A stretch of DNA of 64,000 bases, from positions 93,693,849 through 93,757,848 of the forward strand of contig NC_050104.1 in the NCBI RefSeq assembly GCF_902167145.1, written 5' to 3'. The notes under the pieces were generated by a model. The model saw only the letters and a list, made by a program, of their open reading frames with translations. It was not told the DNA's origin and did not search any database. The translations under genes were made by a program, and so were the position numbers. This document shows, piece by piece, positions 1 through 11,273 of the stretch; the first letter of the stretch is position 1; every line of letters begins with the position of its first letter. The DNA comes from Zea mays. Lineage: Eukaryota > Streptophyta > Magnoliopsida > Poales > Poaceae.

Positions 1-1497
1 CAAATTGAACTCAAACTAATAACAAATTGAAGATTCATAGGACTTGGCATATTTGGATCATTTTGCCACCACTAGGTTTGTTTTCGCAAAACAAATTCAT
101 TTTTTCTAACTTCTAAGTCATAACACTTTAATTTTGCAAATCAAACCATTTTTCAAGACTAGTTTTGATCAAATACCAAACCCCCCGTTCCCCATAATAA
201 AGATTTCTCCCCCATAAGAGAATAGTTTTGCAATCATAGGGCTCCTCTTTGCTATCAAGAGGGTTTTGATCAAAAAGACAAGTTCAAAACACAAATCTTT
301 TTGAAATTCACAAGTGGTGGTTGATTCAGTTGCTTTGGCCTTAATTTCCCCCCCACCCCTTTGGCATTAAGCACCAAATGGGAGAAACTAGTGGCCTAAC
401 CTCATCGCCTCACCAGAAATAGCAAATGAAGAGCATAAGGCAATGAAAACCAAAGGAATTTGGAACAAAGTACATTGATAATGTTATGCAGTGGAAGCCT
501 TTTCCTTTGTCCAAATCCACCATTTTCGTTGCAATCCAACTTTGAGTATACATTTGAATCACTCAAGCAAACACATTAGTTTCAAAGGGTCAAGTTGTAG
601 TGTATCCTCCCCCTAAACATATGCATCAATTGACAAGGACTTGTGAGGTCTAGGGATGACATTCTACAACTTGAGCACCAAAATAAGCAACAAAGCGAAT
701 TATAGACATAATTGACATGATCAAAGGTACATAAAGGATGTATACTATAGATCAATCCAAGTTCCACGAATCTAAGACATTAAGCTCACTACGCAACTCA
801 CAAAACCTTATTTCATCTAAAGGCTTGGTGATGATATCGACTAGCTGGTGATCAGTACTAACATGGCAAATATCGATATCTTTCCTTTACCGGTGGTCTC
901 TCAAAAAGTGATGCTAGATGTCTATGTGCTTAGTATGGCTGTGTTCAACAGGATTATCTGCCATGCGGATTGCACTCTCATTATCATATAGGAGTGGGAC
1001 TTTGACCATATTGTGCCAAAGTCATGGAGGGTTTGCCTCATCCAAAGTAGTTTCACGCAACACTAGACTGTGGCGACATACTCTGCGTCAAGGGTGGATA
1101 GGGCAACAGAATTTTAGAGCTCCAAAACACTAGGGACCTTCCCAGAAACTGAGAAGTCCCTGAGGTGCTCTTCCTATCAACCTAGCATCCAGCATAGTTA
1201 GAGTCTAAGTATCCAATCAAGTCAAAGGTAGACCCCTTAGGATACTAGAGCCCGAGGTGAGGCGTATGAACTAAATATCAAAGAATTGTCTTCACGCCCA
1301 CAAGGTGACATTCCTTAGGGTCGGATTGAAATCTGGCACACATACGTACTGAAAGCATAATGTCTGGTCTACTTGCACAAAGATAAAACAAGGAACCTAT
1401 CATAGACCAGTATACCTTTTGATCTATGGACTTACCTCCCGTGTCAAGGTCCATATGTTTGTTGGTTCCCATCAGCATCATGATGGGCGAAAGCATC
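1..1497 (-). mobile_element. Truncated antisense Ty1/Copia element (SIRE/Opie-Ji type), 3' part
   Basis: The minus strand holds the end of a Copia pol gene (752-1496) followed by a 3' untranslated stretch down to position 1. The plus-strand sequence CCTCCCCCTAAAC near 607-619 reads on the minus strand as a purine-rich tract, as expected in such elements. No LTR of this element lies in the window. The element is cut at about 1497 by the 5' LTR of the plus-strand Copia S, so it is the oldest layer seen here. The exact junction could be off by a few bases because the terminal TG of the incoming LTR is not preserved. Confidence 0.75.
752..1496 (-). pseudogene. Copia pol remnant: end of reverse transcriptase and RNase H
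   Basis: Read on the minus strand, 1496-1278 gives a stretch with the signature SMIGSLFYLCASRPDIMLSV, the conserved end of the RT region of SIRE-lineage Copia elements. Further on (about 870 to 752) lies the RNase H C-terminus, with DHQL, a degraded TKPLDEIRFCELRSELNVLDS block and a stop at 752. The frame is not continuous between the two parts. The 5' part of pol (gag, protease, integrase, most of RT) is absent because Copia S is inserted at about 1497. This is a dead fragment. Confidence 0.75.
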
Positions 1498-1917
1498 TAG
1501 GCCCCTGGTTGGTTTTAGTGATTAATGAAAACGTAAGATTACATGTGAATAACGTGTGTTTTGAAAATGGTAAGTTAGGTCACATTGCAGGGAGTTGCGC
1601 TACAACGGTGAAAACAATCCCTCAGATGAGAACTTGAAGCGACAGGCTGAAAAATGCGAATCAAAAGATGGAGGACTACATATCCTAAATATCGAAGGAG
1701 TTGAGGACACTTAGTATAGAATTAGTACTTCTATTTTGGTTTTAGCCATACTATAAAGAGGGGTTGTGGATGAGTAGTTTGACCAAAAGAAAACTAGTCT
1801 AGTGTCGGTGCATGTTCACACTCACAACTAGTGCTAGGTGTCACTCTATAACTCACAAGTTAGAATCGAAAACGGTTTAGAAAAACCTAAGAAAAGAACT
1901 TGGGGTTGCTAACCTAG

Positions 1918-2185
1918 GGGCACCGGACTGTCTGGTGTGCACCGGACTGTCCGGTGCTCCCCCTGGCAGCGGGCCCGAGAGCGTCCGAGAGCAGCCTCTA
2001 CCACCTAAAGAAACCCGAGAGCGCGTTGTTTGCTGGCATGAATTTTATCCAGGCATTGAACTGTCCGGTGCACATCGGATAATCACTGTTCACTGTCCGG
2101 TGCGACGTCAGAGCAACATCTAGTTGTTAGAACTAGTCGTTGGAAGCGCACAGTTGGCGCACCGGGCTGTCCGATGCGCCCATGC
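1918..2185. repeat. Cluster of palindromic CGGACTGTCCG-type motifs in Copia S LTR
   Basis: At least five copies of a GGACTGTCCGGTGC-like motif or its degraded forms occur near 1923, 1942, 2060, 2094 and 2166. The core CGGACNGTCCG is an inverted repeat. It lies 40 to 300 bases upstream of the TATA-like box, a position compatible with an enhancer, but no function can be shown from sequence alone. Confidence 0.6.
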
Positions 2186-2225
2186 GCAGCAGCCTACAGT
2201 AACAACTAGTTTTGATTGGTGAGGG

Positions 2226-2233
2226 TATTTATA
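2226..2233 (+). promoter_or_regulatory. TATA-like box of Copia S LTR
   Basis: The sequence TATTTATA in the context GGGTATTTATACCCCC, about 690 bases before the LTR end. This is the usual place for an R-region start in this lineage. It is the only clear TATA-like element in the LTR. Confidence 0.5.
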
Positions 2234-2926
2234 CCCCCTCCACCAGCCATAACAAGTGTCTTGCTACCCCCAACACACTTGTATTCATTGCTAGAGCATT
2301 GCAAGTCCACAAAGCATAATGAGGTGATTAGCAAAATCATAATCCCATGTTAGGACCTCATTAGTGTGCATGAGAGCCACCTAGAGCACACACCACATGC
2401 ATTAGGCTTCTCTTGATCAAGTGAAAGTATATGGCCTGTTACTCTTGGTGATCGGCATCACCTAGACGGCTTGGTGGCAATTGGAGTTCGGTGGTCACCC
2501 CGGAGGATTTATTGGTGACCCAACTCAAAGATTGTACTCGGTCGTGAGGGATCCACTACGCCAGAGAGGCAAAGGATCATCTCATAGTGAGCACTTGGCT
2601 CTTACAAGGAGCAAGGGGGAGTGATACCCTTGCGCGGGTGCTCCAACAAGGACTAGGGGAGAGTGCCAACTCTTTGATACCTCGGGAAAAATTGGAGGAG
2701 TCTTCTTGTCACTACTTTACTTTCCACATTTACTTTGAGCATTTTACTTTTGTGTATTTTCTTAGTTAGTACTTGCAATAATGACTTAGGGTCATTCTCT
2801 ATTTTGTAGTTTTTACTCGTTGATAGTAGTTTGGGTGAAGTTGGGCTCATGCTTAGGGTTTAACCTTTTGTTAGAATTTTAGAAATGCCCAATTCACCCC
2901 CTCTTGGGCATCGTGACCCTTTCAAT

Positions 2927-2937
2927 TGGTATCAGAG
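2927..2937 (+). other. Primer binding site of Copia S (initiator tRNA-Met)
   Basis: TGGTATCAGAG two bases after the LTR end. It matches the 3' end complement of plant initiator methionine tRNA, the standard primer for this group. Confidence 0.85.
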
Positions 2938-2976
2938 GGTTGTTGCTCCTAGTTTAGCTTAACCGCTAGAGTATTG

Positions 2977-5240
2977 ATGTCCGGCGGGATGGACCTCCTC
3001 CCATTTTTGATGGTGACAATTTTCCTTATTAGAAAATTCATATGGAAGCTTATCTAGAGGCTATAGACTTTGGAGTCTACAAAGCCACCACCCAAGGGTT
3101 CCCCCAACTTAGAGATGTCACTAACCTTTTGGGTGATGAGAGCAATTATGAGAAATGGAACACAAAGGCCAAAAACACTCTTTTTATGGGTCTTTGCAAG
3201 GATGTGTTCAATAGAGTTAGAAATCATAAAAATGCTCATGATTTATGGTTGAACATTTGTGCTCTACATGAAGGAACTAAAAGTGATCATGAGGAGAGAT
3301 ATCATATTGCTATGAGAAAGTTAAATTCTTTTGAAATGCTTGCTAATGAAAATGCAAATGATATGTACTCATGACTTAATATTCTTGCAGAGGAAGTGAA
3401 TGGCTTGGGACTCACTCAAATCTCTCAACTGGATGTTGTTAGGAAAATTCTTAGTGTCTTGCCAATTGAGAAGTATTGCCACATTTTCATTGTGCTCAAC
3501 CAAATGGATCTTTCCACCACTACACCAACTCAAATATTGGGAAAGATCAATGCTCATAAAATGTATATGCACATCAATGACAAAGATGGATATTTCTCCA
3601 AGAAGAAAGACTTGGCTCTCAAAGCTAGTCATGAAAAGAAAGGCAAGACCAAAATCCAAGTTGAAGAAGAGTCCTCAAGTGATGATGACCTTGTTACAAA
3701 TATTGCCTTGATGGTTAGAAAGACAACAAAGATGTTGAAGAAACTCAATCGAGAAGGCATAAAATTTGATTCAAGGAATAAGAAGTTTTTCTCTAGCAAG
3801 AGAAAGCCCATCTTCGAGATGAATTGCTACAATTGTGGAGAACTTGGCCATCTTGCTCATAATGCAACAAGCCCAAGCAAAACAAATTCAAGGGCAAGAA
3901 AGATGATGAAAGTGATGATAATAAGAAAGAAAAGAAGTTCTTCAATAAGAAAGAAGGCAAGCACAAGAAGTTTCACAAAAAGAAGAATGGTAATGCATAT
4001 ATTGTTGGTGAGTAGCTCACCGACATTGAATTCTCAAGCGGCTCTTCTTCAAGTGAAGAAGATGATAAAAAGGTCGTCGCCATCACCGAGGATTTCTATT
4101 CACTACCATCATCACCTTCATCCACTACACACCTATGCCTCATGGCTAAAGGTGAATGGAAGGTACAAAATGAAAATGTCAATGTTGAAGATTGTGATAG
4201 TGATAGTGATGATGAATATGCTTCTCCTACTTATGATGAGTTAGCAGACTTGCTTAAAGAATACACTCAAATCATTAGAAAGTCTAAAGATATGTGATAA
4301 GCTAAAAGATGAAAATGAATTATTAAATGCTAAGTATGACATAATTGTTAAATCTAGTGGAGCAATGAAGGAAGAAAACAAAACTATGTCATCCACTAGA
4401 AATGAGCTCAAGACCTCCCTTAAAGATGCTAAAGAAAAATGTGAAAATTAAGTGAAGCAAATACGGAGCTAAAAGATAGGCTTGTCAAGATAAAAGAAGA
4501 TTACACAAAAAATAAAATTGATCATGATAATCTTCTTGTTGCAAATGAGCTTTTATCTTGTGATACACATGAGGCTATTAACCCTATTGTTAAGCTTGAT
4601 GTAGAAACCTCATGTGATGATTTGAGCAATATTGATCAATCTAGTCTTCATGATGATTCGGTTGAAAAACTTGAAGTCATGACACTAGAGAACCAGAAAT
4701 TAAAGAACTACTTGACTGATCCAACCACCAAAGAAAAAATTGTCATAGAAAGCAATAATTTTAATAATGAGTTGGCACTGGACAATGAAAGGCTTAGAGA
4801 AGAAATCAAGAAACTCAAGCTTGAGAAATAACATCTTGCCACTAGTGTGCAAAAGTTTAACAAAGGTCAATATCTGCAAAATGAGCTCCTCATGAACAGA
4901 GTCATGAAAAAAACAAGGGTGGTATTGGATGCAATTCATTTATGCAAAAGAAAGCAACAAATCAAAACAAGGCCAAGCAAAATCCTAAGCCCATCAAGTG
5001 CTATGAGTGTGGAAAAGGAGGACATTTTGCTCATAATTACAAAGCCACACCACCAACTCCCTTGCCAAAGCACTCAAGCCACACCACTATGTGCTTAGAA
5101 AAGTTACAAATGGGAAGGTCAAAGTAACATTCTTAGGTCCACCAAGCAAGAGTAGACCTAGACAAACTTGGGTAGAAAAGTCCTTGATTGAGAAAGTTAC
5201 AGACCCTATGCAAGATAGGGTCCCCAAGATTGAAGCTTGA
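2977..5240 (+). pseudogene. Copia S gag (capsid/nucleocapsid), broken
   Basis: Encodes the capsid-like core and a nucleocapsid region that would package element RNA. The frame is readable from about 2998, with an in-frame TAG at 3030 (from a Trp codon) just before the segment MEAYLEAIDFGVYKATTQGF. Another stop falls near 3372. The zinc knuckle CYNCGELGHLAH (about 3825) loses its last Cys in the open frame because one base is missing there. The next frame continues as a Lys/Asp/Ser-rich tail and a coiled-coil-like region (4230-4850). A second knuckle, CYECGKGGHFAHN (about 5000), has Tyr instead of the final Cys. The two-knuckle layout is typical of SIRE-type gag. Multiple stops make it non-functional. 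Confidence 0.8.
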
Positions 5241-5242
5241 TT

Positions 5243-6550
5243 TATTTGTGCATGTAGGTGAACTACAAGACCGGTGGGAGCCATTGGGTAATTGACAGTG
5301 GATGCACTCAACATATGATTGGCAACCCATGGATGTTCACCTCATTAGATGAAGATGTTGATGAACAAGATAAAATCACATTTGGGGATAATTCAAAAGG
5401 AAAAGTTCAAGAGCTTGGCAAGGTGGTAATTTCGAATGATCTTTCAATTTCAAATGTTCTTTTGGTTGCACCATTGAGTTTCAACTTGCTATCAGTCAGT
5501 CAACTATGTGATCTTGGCCTTCAATGTTTATTCACTCCGTGAGAGGTTGTTGTATCTAAAATGGATGATGAGTCAGTGATATTCAAAGGATTTAGATATA
5601 GCAACCTATATTTAGGGGATTTCTCTTTTGAAGATGCTAACCAAAGGACTTGGCTCTTTACCAAAGTGTCTCTTGGATGGCTTTGCCATAGAAGGCTTGC
5701 ACATGATGGAATGAGTACACTCAAGAAGATTTTAAAGAAAGTCATTGTTAGAGGGTTCAAGGATGTTGTATTTGAAAAGGACAAGCTATGTAGTGCATGT
5801 CAAGCTAGAAAGCAAGTTGCTAACACTCACCCTACAAAAGCTTTTTTGTCAACATCAAGGCCACTAGATCTACTTCACATGGACTTATTTGGACCAACAA
5901 CTTATGCTAGTGCTGGTGGCCACCTCTATTGTCTGGTTATTGTTGATGATTTTTCAAGATACAATTGGGTGTTATTTCTTCATGACAAGTCTGAGGTTGC
6001 ATCAATTTTCAAGAAGTTTTCCAAGAAAGATCCAAATGAATTTGACTGCAAAATCAAGAAAATCAGAAGTGATAATGGAAAGAATTTGACAACATCAATA
6101 TTCAAGAATATTGTGATGAAATTGGGATCAAGCATGAAGTGTCTGCAACATATACACGTCAACAAAATGGAGTTGTAGAATGAATAAATAGAACCTCGAT
6201 CACTCTTACAAGAACAATGATTGATGAGTATAACACACCAGAGAGGTTTTGGGTCGAGGCTGTCAACACTGCATGCTATGCATCAAACAGATTGTTTCCT
6301 CACCGGTTACTTGAGAAGACAGATGTTTCCCTATGAACTGCTAAATGGGAAAAAGCCAGATGTCTCCTTCTTCCTGTTGTTTGGATGCAAATGCTACATA
6401 TATAAGAAATGCCATCACCTAGGGAAGTTTCAAAGACGTTGTGACATTGGTTTCTTACTTGGTTATTCATCAAAATCAAAAGCATATCGAGTATTCAAAC
6501 ATGCCACTAGCATGGTGGAAGAAATATATGATGTGAAATTTGATGAGACT
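5243..6550 (+). pseudogene. Copia S pol, 5' part: protease and integrase, broken
   Basis: The aspartic protease site reads WVIDSGCTQHM (about 5285), with the D-S-G triad kept. The pre-integrase zinc motif follows (HRRLAH then CSACQARK, 5690-5810), then the integrase core. Acid residues are seen in HMDLFGP (about 5880) and IRSDNGK (about 6064). The Glu codon lies in a different frame at about 6177, directly followed by TGA at 6180. A stop at 5540, a one-base loss near 6107 and a compensating shift near 6320 break the reading frame. The gene is then interrupted after the codons DET at 6549-6553 by Gypsy A. It continues at 27849 (RT/RNase H). Confidence 0.85.
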
Positions 6551-6553
6551 AAT
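6549..6553. repeat. Target site duplication of Gypsy A, left copy (CTAAT)
   Basis: CTAAT directly before the TG of the 5' LTR. The same five bases follow the CA of the 3' LTR at 27849-27853. This proves that 6554-27848 is one insertion event in Copia S pol. Confidence 0.95.
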
Positions 6554-9500
6554 TGTAACACCCCTGGTGTTACCAAAACTAAAACTTTGGCATGACATCA
6601 TTTGAACCAGCATTTTATTATGTATGATACACTTAGAGTGCATCCACTAGGTAAAAATTTCAAAACAAGTTGTGATGTGATGTTATGAATTGATTCTCAA
6701 CCCTAAGGTAGGGTGCTTACACAAGGACTAGAATTATGTGGGTGTGTAAGATAGCATTTTGAATACAAACTCAAAGATTAGTGGAAATGTTCAAAAGAGA
6801 CTAAACTTGGAGTGTTGGAGTGGCACATAAACCCTAGAACACTACAACCCTAATATGAACCCTATAAACCCTAACTAAAGTGCTTTATGAGGTAAATCAA
6901 ATTTATATGCACTTTTGGACCAAAGTGCATATATCAAAGTGGTAGAGTAACAAAAACTAGGTAACTTTTGTATTTAGAGATTTCCATGTGCTATGGAAGA
7001 AATTGGAGTAAATTGCAAAAGGGTCCCAAGGGCACCCAAGTGGTTAACTCTGGAAAATAGTAATTTGGTGCTAACTTTAGACCTCTGTACCTTTTGATTT
7101 ATGGAGATTTTGTTATGGGTCATTACAACAAATTTGTAGAGCTGTTGAAGTAGTTTAAATTTGATTAAGTGATTAAGCCCTAGAGCTGTACAGAAATTGA
7201 AGTAAAATAGCCTGGAAGTTGGGCTGTCAGTCGGGGTTTGGACTGAAGATTAGACGGACAGTGGCATTAGATTGATTTGAGAGCTGATTTGTGCTTGATC
7301 GAGTGGAGGTATGAACAAGAACTCTATAACAAAGTTAAAGTTGATATGATGGACAACAACTTTGCTATAGTCGACTTGATAGGTTGTTAAATGAAAATCA
7401 AAGAGAAATGATCCTAAAATTGCTCTATCAAGCGCGGAATGGACACCGCCATGGTACAGTACACTGAAGAAGATCCTAAGTGCCGTGTGCTCGCCGCTAA
7501 CGTCCCACCACCGTGATTCGAGCTCGCGCCACAATTGGTGCTGCCGAGACGTGGATCGATGTGTGGTAAAAACATCTCTGGCTCGGATTCGATGCTCGGA
7601 TTACCACTCTAGCCACAGACACCACGTGTCCTCACCGTGAATCATCCGCCTGCCGCCGTAGCAAGCCACCGGATGCTCCGGCCGTCCATGCAGCTGGTTG
7701 GGGACTCGTGTATTGAAACACCGTAATTCGTTCACGGTAAATCTACCACGTTACCGGCCTGTGGACACCGTTGCGGCTAACTTGGAGCTTCTCGGGTTGT
7801 CGCCGCCGCCGTGAGTCAGCGACCAAATTGCCCACCATCAGGGTGACTTCCTTTAAATTGAGCCTGCGCTCAGTCCCACCTCTCTGTTATGCACGCAAGC
7901 CACCATTCATTTCCGTTGTTCCATCATCGATAGCCAAGGAACACCGGTTTTTCCACATCGGTAGTCACCAGCGCCGTCGAGCAGTGCAACCGTGTGGCCA
8001 GCTTTTCCTAAGGTCAGTCGTAGTTGTTTATCTCATGTTTCGCAGTCTATAGATCATGGTGAAGGTCATGCGCTTGCCCGCTAGAACTCTACTGCATAGG
8101 GTTAACTGGAACACTGTTGTGTCGTTCGGTGAATGTCGTCGAAGGTACTGTCCACGTCGACCGACCAACTCGTAGCTCCTCTAGACAAACCTAGGTGAGC
8201 ATCGTATGTCTGATGCATTACTGATACTCGTAGTAACCTTGAATTGAACCCTACCACGCTCGAAACAGTACGCCTCACCGGAGCTCAATGATCCACCGTT
8301 AACATGGCCAGTGAAGCTCTAGATGATTTAAGGTCGATTAACTTAGGGGAAATAGGAAATAAGTCTCGGGAGTCATATTTGTAGGATCGGTTTCATCGTA
8401 GAGAGTCACCATCGACGGGTCTAAGTGGCGGATGGCCGGCGCTCGTCAGGATGCAACCGTGGATCGGAGTTTGTGAATAGAACTGAAGCCGAGGGCCTAT
8501 GTGCAACTGTCAGTGAGACACGTAAAGAGTATCTAGGGTTCTTTACTGATTATTCGAACACCTAGGGACCCTCGTGAAAATCTGCAACGCAGGCACAGGC
8601 GCGCGTGCGTTTTCCCTATCGTGGACTGACTCAGGCCAGAATCGGCCCAACCCTATTCATCGTTTTCTTTTTCTTTTTACTGTCAGCTTCAGCAATTTAT
8701 AGAAATTAGTAGAAAATTCATAAAATCATGGGACTAATTTTGCTAGACTCCTAAAAACACAGAGTAATTAATAAAAATGGTTTCAAGATTTTATCCCGAT
8801 CCTGGAATTATTTAGCCCTTTAAGATGCTCAAACCAAGCCTTTTAGAATTTTAGAAATAAAACCCTAGGTCCAAAAATCATAAGAATTTGTGCCAAGATT
8901 ATATACCCTTAGAATAGCTTCTGGTTAAAATTTGAACCTGATTGGTGTTGATTTGCCCAAAGGACTAAAACCTAGCTAAGTATAAGTAATTAAAACCCTA
9001 AACTTTAGTATTTGGTTTAAGATTAGATCAAACTTAAATCCTACCTAGTGTTAGATAGCAAATTGGCCAACTAGAACATGGATAGTCCTCTGGTCTTTTA
9101 AAGTAAGTGTAATATGATCCCTTTAGACAAAAACTATATTATCCAGAAACATAAATATAATGGTCTTGTCCTTAGTTATGAATATGTAAGTTTTCCAACT
9201 CTCTCTAAATGAGAGTTTGCATAGCATCTCATTACATGAGCATTCATATACTTTGAATTGACTTGTAGAGCACCTAGAAGAAGAATTTGAAGTGGAAGTG
9301 GAAGGGGAGCCTGTTCCTCCATCTGAAACTTCTCCAGCTGAGGTTATCGCTAAAGGTCCTCCAGAAGGTGCTCCAATAGGATTTGCTGCCAACTACAATA
9401 TTTTAGTAGAAGAACCTGACTCTCCTCCTCATCAAGGCAAGCCCCGGTGCATTTGCAACGAAAGTCAATTAAGGACAGCAACGAAAGTAGGCTTGCTGAT

Positions 9501-10530
9501 CTAGGACCTTTTAACTGGCCACATGCCTCGTCATGGGTAAGCTTAGCCTTGGCGGGACCAATACTAGAAAGGCTGGCCCGCAATGGGAGTGGAGAGATGG
9601 TGAGAGTATTGTGTATCCACCTGCAAGAGGCTGGATGGTGGGGTACTGAGCTCTCGGTTTGCGGGGACCCGTTCTAGTCTTGAGAAACCCGGTGGCGAGG
9701 TTACGTATGCAAGGGTTAAGTGCTACATATGTCGTGTGGTTGGAGATCCTCAGCTGAGTATTAATCGATTTGGATTGCCATTACTTCTCGAATATGAAGA
9801 CTGGATCACTGCCCTGCATCATAGAAAACAAGTGAAACCAAAACTGCTAAAATGAAGCTAGTGTAGGACAAGTGAATGCTCTAGATTAGGCAAAGCTAGA
9901 TTCAGGAAAATTAATTAACTTGTGAGTAAAAGTTTGGCACAAGGATCCACTACTAGTAAGCTTTTTTTGCAAAAATGAGTCTTTGAAACTTGATGAGCTT
10001 TACCTTGATTCCCAATAAACCAGCATACCCTTGAGAGTCTTTTCTTTAGTCGGGTAAGTCTCGCTGAGTAATTGCGTACTCAAGGTTTTATTCCCATTGT
10101 TGCTGCATGGGAGACTATTAACACTTTTGAGTTTTGCTAAAACTCACACTGTAGGCTTCTACTTTTGTTTATGTTCATTATGTTTGTACTGCGGGAATAT
10201 GGTTTCTTCCCGGTTGATGTAATAAGTTAGCACTTGACTCTACCTCAGGCATGTAATAATAATACCTATTACTTGGTTTGTATACTTTAAAAATTTGTTG
10301 ATGTATATTATCTTATTGTGAAGTCTTCCGCTCAACTCCCGTATTTAAAGTTTATGTTCTTGTGGGATTATTGTAATACTTGCAACTATGGTGAATGATC
10401 CTTGGGAATGAACGAGTTCATCGAAACTCGGCACCCCAAGTAAGTTATCTGATTCACTTACATATCCATCCAAGGCCTTGAGGGAAAGGATTGGTGTAAG
10501 TGGGCCCGATAACTTGGTTGGGTTGTGACA
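6554..10530 (+). repeat. 5' LTR of Gypsy A
   Basis: Begins TGTAACACCCCTGGTGTTAC and ends GGGTTGTGACA. Compared with the 3' LTR it lacks about 340 bases (corresponding to 26468-26805), replaced by the short sequence AACGAAAG at 9457. It also has a few small insertions, for example about 35 bases near 8140. The region contains many short spurious ORFs but nothing with recognisable coding content. Confidence 0.93.
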
Positions 10531-10531
10531 G
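10527..10531. repeat. Target site duplication of element Z, left copy (GACAG)
   Basis: GACAG before element Z; the same five bases follow at 17728-17732. Four of the five bases are the end of Gypsy A's 5' LTR, so the insertion fell exactly at the LTR/primer-site junction. Confidence 0.92.
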
Positions 10532-11215
10532 TGTTGGGAGCCTTCATCTTTCGAAAGTCCTCAAAAACACGACTAACATGTTTTCCAGAATAGTATACTA
10601 TCACAGGAAGCTTCGGGTTTGAGACAAAGGCGTGCAAGGTATGAAAAAGCGTGATTGGGAAGAAGGATAGACCAACTCCAAAGCGGTTGCTGGAGAAGCT
10701 TCGGCTCAGCACAAGGATGATGATGAAGGACGAAACCGACTTAAAAGGAAAAGACTGCTCAGTCCTCGACAGATTACCTTTTGACTAATAGAAAATGTCA
10801 GGGACATAAATGTAATTTTACCCAGGCTGTGTCCTATGCCTATAAATAGATGAACAATAACACCGTACTGTTCACGCTGACTTGTAATCGCTTGCACGTC
10901 ACTCTTGGATTTTTACCTTCTGTCGAGGCAAAGGTACGAATGTAACTTAATATCATTAATGTTTGCTCATGATTATATAATGTCAATATGAATGATTTAA
11001 TGATTACTTATAATTATTCATGGTCTTTTTATGTTTCATATGTCCCTGTCTATATTTTTGTATATTGAAATGATGAAGGTATGTCCTTCATGACCTTCGT
11101 ATGAAAATCATTATACCCTAAGGGAAATAATGCTTCGAAGGACGAAGGTCTTTAACCATTAACATTCGTGTTGCCTTGTTCTTAACTCATAGAATTTGAG
11201 AACAAGTGACCAACA
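10532..11215 (+). repeat. 5' LTR of element Z
   Basis: 684 bases from TGTTGGGAGCC to GTGACCAACA. The paired copy is 17045-17727. The LTR carries a clear TATA box at 10841 and is rich in GAAGG/CTTCG words, as is the whole element. Confidence 0.93.
10841..10848 (+). promoter_or_regulatory. TATA box of element Z 5' LTR
   Basis: TATAAATA in the context TGCCTATAAATAGATGAAC. The same box is kept in the 3' LTR at 17354. It is well placed to drive the element's genomic RNA. Confidence 0.8.
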
Positions 11216-11216
11216 T

Positions 11217-11227
11217 TGGCGCCCACC
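11217..11227 (+). other. Primer binding site of element Z
   Basis: TGGCGCCCACC one base after the LTR end. Primer sites starting TGGCGCC are typical of Tat-type Gypsy elements. I do not assign the exact tRNA. Confidence 0.7.
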
Positions 11228-11273
11228 TCCGGTGAACTCACTTGACCACCTTCGGCAAGCTCTGACCTTCGTC

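Larger units (their letters stand above)
1498..2924 (+). repeat. 5' LTR of Copia S
   Basis: About 1.43 kb. The right end is set by the final CA at 2923-2924, two bases before the primer site. The left end is placed where the antisense pol of the older element stops and the sequence CTAGGCCCCTGGTTGG begins, which resembles Opie/Ji-type LTR starts. The expected terminal TG is mutated, so the start is uncertain by a few bases. The LTR carries a TATA-like box near 2226 and a cluster of palindromic ACTGTCCGGTG motifs. No partner LTR is present in the window, so age cannot be estimated. Confidence 0.7.

Noticed and set aside
7771..8052. A 93-codon frame in Gypsy A 5' LTR
   Set aside because: Not conserved as an open frame in the 3' LTR copy; no motif.
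9123..9504. Short frames shared by both Gypsy A LTRs (9123-9504 and 26133-26517)
   Set aside because: Shared because the LTRs are copies; small, unlike any known protein, and damaged by the deletion in the 5' copy.
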